Shown here: positions 7,297 to 14,002 of the stretch, piece after piece
Layout: each line of letters begins with the position of its first letter
Numbering within the stretch: the first letter of the stretch is position 1
From: JACPLA01 sp964602055
GTDB taxonomy: Bacteria; Bacteroidota; Ignavibacteria; UBA10030
Reading direction: 5' to 3'
Assembly (NCBI GenBank): GCA_964602055.1
Contig: CAZRPU010000050.1
Span: forward strand, 1 to 16,623
DNA: 16,623 nt
Program-made: the position numbers and the translations under genes
The notes under the pieces: model-generated
What the model saw: only the letters and a program-made list of their open reading frames with translations
What the model was told of the DNA's origin: nothing
Databases searched by the model: none

Positions 7297-9000
7297 GTGG
7301 CCCTGTTTCTCCATATCCTGCAGTACAAGGTTATTTCCTTCCTCAAGACAACATTCGATTTCCGCGCAATCTCTATTGTGCGGGGTCTTGGTTCGCTTTT
7401 TGTCTTTGCCGGCTTTGCCCTTGGTGCATATCTCCTCTCGAATGAGATTACGCGGTACGTTCTGGAGGTCCCGAAGGTGGGGCTGTTTCTCTTCCATCGC
7501 TTTATTGCCATGATGCTTTTCGTCTTCTTTGTTTCCGTTAACCTCGGCAATATCATCGTGTCGTACGCAACCCTCTATCGCTCACCGGAAGTTGCCTATC
7601 TTCTCACGAAACCTGTTTCCTACTCGACAATCTTTGTTCTGAAGTTCCTCGACAATTTCCTCTACAGTTCGACGACGCTGTTCCTCGTTGCATTCATGGT
7701 GCTCGTGGGGTATGGCTCATATTTCGGTTATCCCTGGTGGGTGATTGTTGCGCTGATGGTGCTGGTTCTCATTCCGTTCATGTTTCTTTCCGCCTGCATG
7801 GCCGTCATTATTCTCCTGACCATCATGAAAGTTGCCGGGCGTATCGGTTTTCGCCGGGTAATGGCCCTCCTGAGCGGTTTGTATCTGCTGATGGTCTATT
7901 TCTTCTTCCGTTTTTCAAACCCAATCCGCCTCATTGAAGAGACCGCAAAGTATTATCCCAATATCGACATCAATCTTTCCCAGCTCGATCCCTTTTTTGC
8001 GAAGTTTCTCCCGAGTCAATGGGTTGCCGATCTCTTGTTCTTCATCGCCCGGGGAGAGTTTGAGCGCGGGCTGCCCATGGGTCTGCTCCTGCTTCTCGTC
8101 ACCGCGGGAATGTTTGTTATTTGTCTCATCATCGCCAATCGGTTTTATTATCGCAGCTGGCTCGTAACCTTTCAGGTGCAGGCCGAATCGAACATGCCGC
8201 GGCTCCGCTCCCGATGGAGATTTTTCGACTTTCGTCATGAGTCAGTCTTTCCTTCTGTTTTGGAATCTCTGCTGAAGAAAGAGTATTTCACGTTCTTCCG
8301 TGAACCCAGTCAATGGATTCACCTTGCTGTCATGGTGGTTCTCATTTCCGTTTTTGTCAGCAGCGTCCGCGGGCTCAATTTTATTCTGCGCGTGGCCGAA
8401 CTCCCTGCGCTGACGTATCTGGTGCTGTTTGCCTTCGGGGGATTCCTTTCTTCTTCCCTCGCCCTTCGTTTCACGTTTCCCATGATCAGCCTCGAGGGAA
8501 AACCGTTCTGGGCCTTGCGCAGCATGCCGGTCAAGATTGGTACCGTGTATTGGACTAAATTCGTCATGGGTTTTGCGTTGATCCTCATCCTTGCACTCTC
8601 TGTCGCATTTTTTTCCAACAGGCCCTTCATCCGTCTGTCACCCGAAAACAGCATGCTCCTTTGGTTCGGGTTGTACGGTGCCTTTTTCATCGCGCTGACG
8701 ACCACAGCTCTCAATCTGGGTTTCGGAGGGTATTTTGTGAACTATCAGGAGAAGAACCCGATTCGCCTGGCGTCATCACAGGGAGCGACCCTCACATTCC
8801 TGGTCACCCTCGTGTATCTCGTGATCCTCGTGTCACTCTTCGCATTTCCCCTCAGCGGCCATTTCGCTTCCATATTCTACCGGGTCCCCTTCAACAAGGC
8901 CAGTATGGTTCCTCCGCTCATCGTGTTCAGCATCCTTTCTTTTCTCCTGACGGCAGTGGGTGTCGTTGTGGGCCGTCGCGCAATCGCGAGGGATTTCTAA
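7297..9000 (+). CDS. Multi-spanning ABC exporter permease-like protein
   Basis: The 567-aa product is strongly hydrophobic, with about a dozen predicted membrane segments (roughly residues 28-48, 62-85, 118-140, 146-176, 186-203, 257-280, 340-360, 370-392, 415-437, 455-480, 497-520 and 540-560). A soluble stretch lies at about 205-255 (with FLPSQWVADLL). It resembles the putative ABC exporter membrane proteins paired with ABC-2-type ATPases; this is recognition of style, not a motif proof. The start is GTG at 7297, one base after the ATPase stop TAG, so translation is probably coupled. With the preceding ATPase it would form a two-gene exporter, perhaps for a lipid, drug or peptide. The substrate is unknown. 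Confidence 0.8.
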   Translation: MALFLHILQYKVISFLKTTFDFRAISIVRGLGSLFVFAGFALGAYLLSNEITRYVLEVPKVGLFLFHRFIAMMLFVFFVSVNLGNIIVSYATLYRSPEVAYLLTKPVSYSTIFVLKFLDNFLYSSTTLFLVAFMVLVGYGSYFGYPWWVIVALMVLVLIPFMFLSACMAVIILLTIMKVAGRIGFRRVMALLSGLYLLMVYFFFRFSNPIRLIEETAKYYPNIDINLSQLDPFFAKFLPSQWVADLLFFIARGEFERGLPMGLLLLLVTAGMFVICLIIANRFYYRSWLVTFQVQAESNMPRLRSRWRFFDFRHESVFPSVLESLLKKEYFTFFREPSQWIHLAVMVVLISVFVSSVRGLNFILRVAELPALTYLVLFAFGGFLSSSLALRFTFPMISLEGKPFWALRSMPVKIGTVYWTKFVMGFALILILALSVAFFSNRPFIRLSPENSMLLWFGLYGAFFIALTTTALNLGFGGYFVNYQEKNPIRLASSQGATLTFLVTLVYLVILVSLFAFPLSGHFASIFYRVPFNKASMVPPLIVFSILSFLLTAVGVVVGRRAIARDF

Positions 9001-9001
9001 A

Positions 9002-9030
9002 TTGCAATTCAGTGGGTCAATCGCTATCTT
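9002..9030 (+). promoter_or_regulatory. Promoter-like element before TPR gene
   Basis: TTGCAA (9002-9007), 17-bp spacer, TATCTT (9025-9030), starting right after the permease stop codon. The TPR gene ATG is at 9039, eight bases past the -10, so any transcript would have a leader of about 1-3 bases. The arrangement resembles that at guaA and the TATCTT matches the tRNA promoter at 16550. Confidence 0.45.
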
Positions 9031-9038
9031 CTCCACGT

Positions 9039-9941
9039 ATGATTGACGAACCAACTCTGTATCAAATGCTCGAGCAGGCCCGCGGCTTTGTGGAAGAAAG
9101 AAAATTCCTTCATGCCGCCCAGGTCTACACCCGCATCACGGAAGCTGCACCGTCAACCGAACAGGCGTGGGTGGAGCTCTCGCATGTGTACGCCGAGCTC
9201 CGCCGGTATCAGGCCGCCGAACATGTCCTTCAGAGGGCAATGGTATCCAGCAGCGACCCGAACAAGGTCATCTTTCTTCTTGGAAATCTCTATTTCAAGA
9301 CCGGAGACTACAGCCGGGCTCTGACATATTACAAGCAGCTACAGCTTCAGGAAAAGGTGCTTTCGCAAACCTTGCGGGCGCACCTCCAGTTCAACATGGG
9401 GTTGAGTTATTTCTACCGGGGCAACCTCAAGCAGGCCGAATCCCATTTCCGACGGACGAAAAAAATCGACCCGTTTTTTCCGAAGATCAATGAATCTCTC
9501 GGGGAGCTGCTCCTGAGACGAGAGGCGTATTCCGAGTCCATTAGCGTTCTGAAACAGGCCATTGCGGCCGATACCTTCAGCTGGATTGCCCACTATCTAC
9601 TGGGACTTGCGTATCAACGGACGAAGGAATGGACCAGCGCCTATGAGGAATTCGTTGCGGCGGTTGAAATGGATCCCAATGAGCCCAACGGCTGGCAGAT
9701 GTGCGGCGAGGTGCTTCTTTCTCTCGAACGATTCGATGAAGCGGAGCGGTATCTGCGAAAGGCCCTTGAACTCAATCCGCATCTCACTGATGCGATTGCA
9801 AACGTCGGGTTTCTCTATCTCTTTCGGGGCGATTGGGGGGCTGCATCGGAGTGTTTCGAACGGGCATTGGCCCTGGAACCCCGCAATTCGAAGGCTCTCA
9901 AAGGAAAGCAACAGATTCAATCCGGCAGAAAAACCGTTTGA
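9039..9941 (+). CDS. Cytoplasmic tetratricopeptide repeat protein
   Basis: The 300-aa protein has no signal peptide or membrane segment and consists almost entirely of TPR-like helical pairs, about eight. Examples are residues in AWVELSHVYAELRRYQAAEH, FLLGNLYFKTGDYSRALTYY, HYLLGLAYQRTKEWTSAYEE and AIANVGFLYLFRGDWGAASE. TPR arrays are protein-protein scaffolds and no catalytic domain is present. The frame is open far upstream inside the permease gene, but the ATG at 9039 begins the repeat sequence and lies outside the permease. No SD is visible, and a promoter-like pair lies just upstream. The gene after it also starts with TPR-like repeats but is exported, so a shared role in envelope assembly or transport is possible (inference). 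Confidence 0.88.
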   Translation: MIDEPTLYQMLEQARGFVEERKFLHAAQVYTRITEAAPSTEQAWVELSHVYAELRRYQAAEHVLQRAMVSSSDPNKVIFLLGNLYFKTGDYSRALTYYKQLQLQEKVLSQTLRAHLQFNMGLSYFYRGNLKQAESHFRRTKKIDPFFPKINESLGELLLRREAYSESISVLKQAIAADTFSWIAHYLLGLAYQRTKEWTSAYEEFVAAVEMDPNEPNGWQMCGEVLLSLERFDEAERYLRKALELNPHLTDAIANVGFLYLFRGDWGAASECFERALALEPRNSKALKGKQQIQSGRKTV

Positions 9942-9953
9942 TGAAAAGGTTCC

Positions 9954-11969
9954 ATGAAGTTTCGTCTTAGACCCTCCTCACTCTGCGTGGTCATTCTCTT
10001 GTTCTGTGTTTCCGCGGGCATCCTCAGGGCCCAGGAAGACAGCCTTTCGTTCAATCCCGATGTGGAGCGTGTCTTTGTTGCAGCGATGAAGAATTTCTCA
10101 GAAGAGAAGTTCGACAGCGCGAGCGCTCTTTTCATGCGCTGCATACGGGAATTTCCGCTGAACCATCGCACAACCGGCGCGTATGTGATGGGTGGGAAAG
10201 CGTACTACCGGCTGGGGAATTACCGGGAGTCGGTCCGTCTTCTCAGGAACTTCCTCGACCTGTATCCCATGTCGCAGTATGTGTTCGATGCGCACTACAC
10301 GCTTGGTCTCGACTATTTTCGCATGCTGAGGTATGATGACGCTGCAGAGGAGTTTGCACTTGCTTCCGGAAGCCCGAATGACCCCACGGTGAGAGACCGG
10401 TCGATCCGTTTGCTCGATGAACTCGCCCTGAATTATCTCAGCATAGCTGAACTTCAGCTCCTTCTCGGCTCCAGTCTGTCGGACCCGGTTCGGGTAATTG
10501 TGACGCTGCATCTTGCGGAAAAAATCTACCGGACCGGCGACATCAAATCGGCCCAGGACCTGCTGCAGCCGGTTGCTCTGCTGCCTCCTTCGATCCCCTT
10601 TGTGGACCGCGCCGTGGCGCTCCTCCAGCGGATTCAGTTCAGCGGCGTGATCAAGATTGGAGCAGTTCTGCCGCTCATGTTGAAGGCCGAACGGCCCTCT
10701 TCGCGAGAACTTGGCATTGAGCTCCTTGACGGCATCAAGCTTGCCGTGGAAGAGTACAACCAAACGAACCTTCCGAGGGTCAATCTCGAAGTGCGCGATT
10801 CCGAAAGGGATCCCGGCATCGCTGCCCGTGCTGTGACGGAGCTGTGCAGTGATGATGAAGTGGTTGCCATCCTGGGGCCTGCATTCAGCAATGAGGCCTT
10901 CGCCTGCGCCGGCATTGCCAGTGCTCGCGGTGTTCCCTTGTTAACCCCAACGGCTACTGCCAACGGCATAGCGTCCATCGGCCCCTTTGTCTTTCAATTG
11001 AATCCCGATTTCGAGGTACGGGGGAGAGCCATGGCGCGCTACGCATTCTCTCAGGGTGACCGCCGGTTTGCCGTTCTTTCACCGGTGGAACAGATTCCGA
11101 AATCCATGGCCGACGCCTTTATCGACGAAGTGAAAAAGCTGGGCGGCGAGATCGTCGATGTTCAATGGTATCAGGCGGGCTCCACCTATCTTCGCATGCA
11201 GCTCACTACCATGAGACAGCGCGCCCTCGACAAGACAGAGCCGTTTGTCGTGAACTTTGCATTTCGGCTTTCCTATGAGGACATCAAAAAAATTCTTATG
11301 ACAGGCGTGTCCCCGCAAGTCGTGGATTCTCTCGTCGAATGGGGAGCGTCGGTTTCGGTCGAAGAACTCTGGGGCAAGGAAGGGAAAAAACTGGCCGACT
11401 CGCTCTTGATCCCGACGGAACGCGCGATTATCAAGTACGACAGCCTTGCACTGCCGGTGGAATATATCAACGGCATCTTTCTGCCGATCGCCTCTTCGAG
11501 CGAGATTGGGATCGTATCGTCGCAGCTGAGGTATTTTAATTTTCGTGCGCAGCTTCTTGGAACAGGCGAATGGAACGATCTGGCTGAACTCGACCTGAAC
11601 AGGCAATATACCAACGGAGTGATGTATTCTTACGACACGTTTATTCAAGAGGGGGACAAGGAATACCAGGCAGTTGCTGCCCGCTATCAGCGCCTCACCG
11701 GCAAGAAGCCGACCGTGACATCCCTCATCGGCTACGACGCAGCAAAATTGCTCCTTGACCGCATTGCTGCGGGAGCGAGCCGGAGGAATGATCTCGCAGT
11801 CTCTCTTTCCAGCATAAGCCGTGCCCGCGGTTTGCATACCATCTTTACCATTGGGACGTCGAGGGTCAACACGGCCCTTTCGATTCTGCAGTTCATGAAT
11901 AGAACCATCGGGAAAGTCGGGGAAATCGATCTTCCTGATGCGCAATCGCAGGAAACCATCCAACCATAG
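9954..11969 (+). CDS. Exported TPR plus periplasmic ligand-binding (type I) fusion protein
   Basis: The 671-aa product has a signal peptide (residues about 1-26, ending GILRAQ), with no lipobox. Residues about 30-225 form TPR-like repeats (YVMGGKAYYRLGNYRESVRL, DAHYTLGLDYFRMLRYDDAA). From about 232 the start VIKIGAVLPL opens a type I periplasmic binding fold like that of Leu/Ile/Val-binding and receptor ligand-binding proteins, with VVAILGPAFSNEA and GVPLLTPTATANGI, running to near the end. This order, helical repeats then a binding-protein fold, recalls LpoA-type activators of penicillin-binding proteins as well as amino-acid transporter receptors. No branched-chain amino-acid permease is nearby. 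It starts 12 bases after the TPR gene with an AAAGG SD (9944-9948), so the two are probably in one transcript. Confidence 0.88.
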   Translation: MKFRLRPSSLCVVILLFCVSAGILRAQEDSLSFNPDVERVFVAAMKNFSEEKFDSASALFMRCIREFPLNHRTTGAYVMGGKAYYRLGNYRESVRLLRNFLDLYPMSQYVFDAHYTLGLDYFRMLRYDDAAEEFALASGSPNDPTVRDRSIRLLDELALNYLSIAELQLLLGSSLSDPVRVIVTLHLAEKIYRTGDIKSAQDLLQPVALLPPSIPFVDRAVALLQRIQFSGVIKIGAVLPLMLKAERPSSRELGIELLDGIKLAVEEYNQTNLPRVNLEVRDSERDPGIAARAVTELCSDDEVVAILGPAFSNEAFACAGIASARGVPLLTPTATANGIASIGPFVFQLNPDFEVRGRAMARYAFSQGDRRFAVLSPVEQIPKSMADAFIDEVKKLGGEIVDVQWYQAGSTYLRMQLTTMRQRALDKTEPFVVNFAFRLSYEDIKKILMTGVSPQVVDSLVEWGASVSVEELWGKEGKKLADSLLIPTERAIIKYDSLALPVEYINGIFLPIASSSEIGIVSSQLRYFNFRAQLLGTGEWNDLAELDLNRQYTNGVMYSYDTFIQEGDKEYQAVAARYQRLTGKKPTVTSLIGYDAAKLLLDRIAAGASRRNDLAVSLSSISRARGLHTIFTIGTSRVNTALSILQFMNRTIGKVGEIDLPDAQSQETIQP

Positions 11970-11977
11970 GGGGGCTT

Positions 11978-12694
11978 ATGACCCGGGGGGAGCAAAGCGC
12001 CGATCGAAGGCGTCCGTATCATTCCACCATCAAACAATGGCCGTCTGATGAAAGGCCGCGGGAAAGGCTTGTCAGGGATGGGGCGTTATCCGTCACCGAC
12101 GCGGAACTCCTCGCCATTCTTCTTCGGACGGGGAAGAAGGGAGCAACGGCGCTCGACCTCGCCCGGACGCTCCTGACGCAAGCGGGATCGTTGCGAAGCC
12201 TTTCCAGGATGACGGTTCATGACTTTCTTGGAAAGGGGATCGGTCAGGCCCGGGCAGCGGTGCTGGCCGCTTCCTTCGAGCTTGCGCGTCGCATTCCCGC
12301 ACGGGAATCGGTGGAACGGCCCGTCCTCAGTTCTCCGGGGGATGTTGTCCGGTGGTGTGCTCCGAAGCTGAAAGATCTGCACCACGAGGAGTTTTGGGTC
12401 GTACTCCTTTCTTCATCGAATCAACTCATGCATGAGATCCGCGTATCGAAGGGGACTCTGAATTCCTCATTGGTCCATCCGCGGGAATGTTTTGCCGACG
12501 CGCTGAAGCTGCGATGTGCGAGTGTCATATTTGTACACAATCACCCGAGCGGCAATCCCGAACCCAGCCAGGAGGATAGGGCAATCACGGCCCAACTCGT
12601 CGAAGCAGGGAAAATTCTTGGGATCCCTGTGCACGATCACATTATTATTGCAGATGCAGACTTCACCAGTTTTGCGGAGAGGGGATTGTTGTGA
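11978..12694 (+). CDS. radC: RadC family JAMM/MPN+ protein
   Basis: The 238-aa protein has the RadC arrangement: an N-terminal helix-hairpin-helix-like region (DAELLAILLRTGKKG, then FLGKGIGQARAAVLAA) and a C-terminal JAMM metalloprotease-like domain. The zinc-binding motif is intact, with H187 and H189 (VHNHPSG) and D200 (PEPSQED). The old link to DNA repair came from a misassigned mutant, and the molecular role is still unclear. The start at 11978 follows GGGGGG at 11970-11975, a usable SD, eight bases after the preceding stop, so it is probably the last gene of this transcript. I see no terminator directly after it. Confidence 0.96.
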   Translation: MTRGEQSADRRRPYHSTIKQWPSDERPRERLVRDGALSVTDAELLAILLRTGKKGATALDLARTLLTQAGSLRSLSRMTVHDFLGKGIGQARAAVLAASFELARRIPARESVERPVLSSPGDVVRWCAPKLKDLHHEEFWVVLLSSSNQLMHEIRVSKGTLNSSLVHPRECFADALKLRCASVIFVHNHPSGNPEPSQEDRAITAQLVEAGKILGIPVHDHIIIADADFTSFAERGLL

Positions 12695-12754
12695 TCAGGA
12701 GCATGAAAGAAATGACCGCTTCCCTGTTTTGCGGGGAAAAAAATCCGAAATTCC

Positions 12755-12783
12755 TTGACTTTCTTTTTGGCAATAGTTATACT
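12755..12783 (+). promoter_or_regulatory. Near-consensus sigma-70 promoter of the lipoprotein/LysM unit
   Basis: TTGACT (12755-12760), exactly 17 bp, and TATACT (12778-12783). Each hexamer matches consensus at five of six positions. Predicted start near 12790 gives a leader of about 55 bases. This is the strongest promoter in the window. Confidence 0.85.
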
Positions 12784-12793
12784 TAGAAGGCTT

Positions 12794-12816
12794 CTTTGCC
12801 GCGCGAAAAGGCAGAG
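12794..12816 (+). other. Stem-loop at the 5' end of the lipoprotein mRNA
   Basis: CTTTGCC (12794-12800) pairs with GGCAGAG (12810-12816), seven pairs including one G-U, around a nine-base loop. It begins within a few bases of the predicted transcription start. A 5' stem at this place can protect abundant envelope-protein mRNAs from decay, but that role here is inferred. Confidence 0.4.
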
Positions 12817-12828
12817 CGTTAATCCAAT

Positions 12829-12839
12829 TTAAGGAGAAT
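12829..12839 (+). promoter_or_regulatory. Strong ribosome binding site, copy 1
   Basis: TTAAGGAGAAT ends five bases before the ATG at 12845. The identical 11-mer with identical spacing serves the next gene, in contrast to several genes in the window that lack any SD. Confidence 0.85.
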
Positions 12840-12844
12840 TTCAC

Positions 12845-13105
12845 ATGAAGAAGTCGATAAGCCTGATGGTCGGTGCCTTGTTGATTGGGGGCCTTCTGGC
12901 GTCGGGCTGCTCAAGCAACCCCAGTGAAGAGGAAATGAAGCAGCTGACCGAGTTGAAGGCTGAGGTCGCTTCGCTGGAGAAACAGCTGCAAGACCTGGAA
13001 TCACAAAAAGCGAGCCTTCAGCAGACACTGGCGACCAGGGATGCACAGCTCAAGAAATGCAACGACGATAAGGCTGCCGTTCAGCAACGCACCAAGGGCA
13101 TGTAA
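12845..13105 (+). CDS. Small coiled-coil lipoprotein (Lpp-like architecture)
   Basis: The 86-aa precursor has a lipoprotein signal peptide with lipobox LASGC (18-22), so C22 would be lipidated and the mature 65 residues anchored, most likely in the outer membrane. Residues about 28-70 form heptads with regular Leu/Val positions (LTELKAEVASLEKQLQDLES), predicted to be a coiled coil. A second cysteine, C72, lies in QLKKCND. This architecture parallels Braun's lipoprotein, but the C-terminus is QRTKGM, without the terminal lysine used for peptidoglycan linkage, so it is an analogue by shape only. It is the first gene of a two-gene unit with strong promoter and RBS, which suggests high expression. 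The LysM gene follows after 26 bases. Confidence 0.88.
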   Translation: MKKSISLMVGALLIGGLLASGCSSNPSEEEMKQLTELKAEVASLEKQLQDLESQKASLQQTLATRDAQLKKCNDDKAAVQQRTKGM

Positions 13106-13115
13106 CAAGCGGATC

Positions 13116-13126
13116 TTAAGGAGAAT
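13116..13126 (+). promoter_or_regulatory. Strong ribosome binding site, copy 2
   Basis: TTAAGGAGAAT, identical to that of the preceding gene, with the same five-base gap to the ATG at 13132. Confidence 0.85.
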
Positions 13127-13131
13127 AGACA

Positions 13132-13881
13132 ATGAAAGTACTTGCACGTATGGGTCTTGTGTCACTCTTGATGATGGTGTTGTCCGCCGGGGTGCTTGCC
13201 CAGGAAATGACCAAAGAAGAGTGGCAGAAGCAAATTACGGAATGGACCGCAAAGAGAAACGATCTCGTCAATAAATTGAACAGTCTCCGCGCGGAAGTTG
13301 AGAAACTGAAGACACAGGACTCGGAAAAGGCTGCGGCCGTCAAGAAATGCGAAGAAGAACTTCTTGCAATGGTCGGAGCCAATCAAACTCAGGTCGCTGC
13401 GTACGAAGCCGATTTGAAGAAAATCGACGGAAGACTTGGAGAGTTGTCAAGACTTTCCAATCAGGATCTGTGGAATCGGCGCGCCGAGCTGGACGAGGTT
13501 CAGGCATGGATTAACGCGGCGAAAAAGAACGCCTTGAGCTCGATCCCCCAATACTACAACCAGTTGGCGGATTTCCAGAAGCGCCTTGATGCCTTGCGCA
13601 ACACTCTCAAGCAATACGCAGAGTCAGGTCAGGGAATGATGACCTACAAGGTGGGTACGTGGGCAAAAGACCGTGACTGCCTCTGGAATATTGCCAAGAA
13701 GCCGAAAATCTATGATAATGCCTTCCTCTGGCCGAAAATCTACCAGGGCAATCGTGAGAGAATCAAAGATGCAGACGTCATCGAGCCGGGATGGATTCTC
13801 AAGATTCCTCCCAAGGCGCCCCTGACGAGCGAAGAGAAGTCCGCCGAGCGTTCTTACTGGCGGAACAAAGGCAAAATGTAA
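13132..13881 (+). CDS. Exported coiled-coil protein with C-terminal LysM-like domain
   Basis: The 249-aa protein has a signal peptide (residues 1-23, ending VLAQ), a long helical coiled-coil region (about 28-165), and a C-terminal LysM-like domain at about 172-225. The domain reads YKVGTWAKDRDCLWNIAKK, then FLWPKIYQGNRERIKDADVIEPGWILKIPP, which keeps the LysM pattern of LW-IA, W--IY--N and I-PG--L-IP. LysM modules bind N-acetylglucosamine-containing chains such as peptidoglycan, so the protein is probably periplasmic and wall-bound. After signal removal two cysteines remain: C73 in VKKCEE within the coiled coil, and C183 in the LysM region. It shares promoter and RBS with the coiled-coil lipoprotein upstream. 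A joint role in tethering outer membrane to peptidoglycan is inferred. Confidence 0.88.
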   Translation: MKVLARMGLVSLLMMVLSAGVLAQEMTKEEWQKQITEWTAKRNDLVNKLNSLRAEVEKLKTQDSEKAAAVKKCEEELLAMVGANQTQVAAYEADLKKIDGRLGELSRLSNQDLWNRRAELDEVQAWINAAKKNALSSIPQYYNQLADFQKRLDALRNTLKQYAESGQGMMTYKVGTWAKDRDCLWNIAKKPKIYDNAFLWPKIYQGNRERIKDADVIEPGWILKIPPKAPLTSEEKSAERSYWRNKGKM

Positions 13882-13926
13882 GGAGACCGATCCACACGGT
13901 CCTTCTTGAAAGAAGTTTCCGAAATG

Positions 13927-13974
13927 AAAACGTCCCGATCGCACCAGCGTGCGCGAACGGGCGTTTTCGTTTTT
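13927..13974 (+). terminator. Strong intrinsic terminator
   Basis: AAAACG-T-CCCG (13927-13937) pairs with CGGGCGTTTT (13958-13967), ten pairs with one bulged T. An inner stem CGCAC/GTGCG closes on a CAGC loop (13940-13953). The stem is followed by CGTTTTTG, giving a good T tail. It ends the lipoprotein/LysM transcript, 28 bases before phoH. Confidence 0.9.
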
Positions 13975-14002
13975 GCCCGAACGAAGATGGAGATGATCCG
14001 GG

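Noticed and set aside
11079..11963. 294-codon minus-strand frame opposite the ligand-binding protein gene
   Set aside because: It lies entirely within a convincing coding sequence and shows no motif or ribosome site; it is a shadow frame.
12720..12745. Possible terminator after radC (TTCCC...GGGAA then A-run)
   Set aside because: The stem is only five pairs and is followed by A residues rather than T on the + strand.
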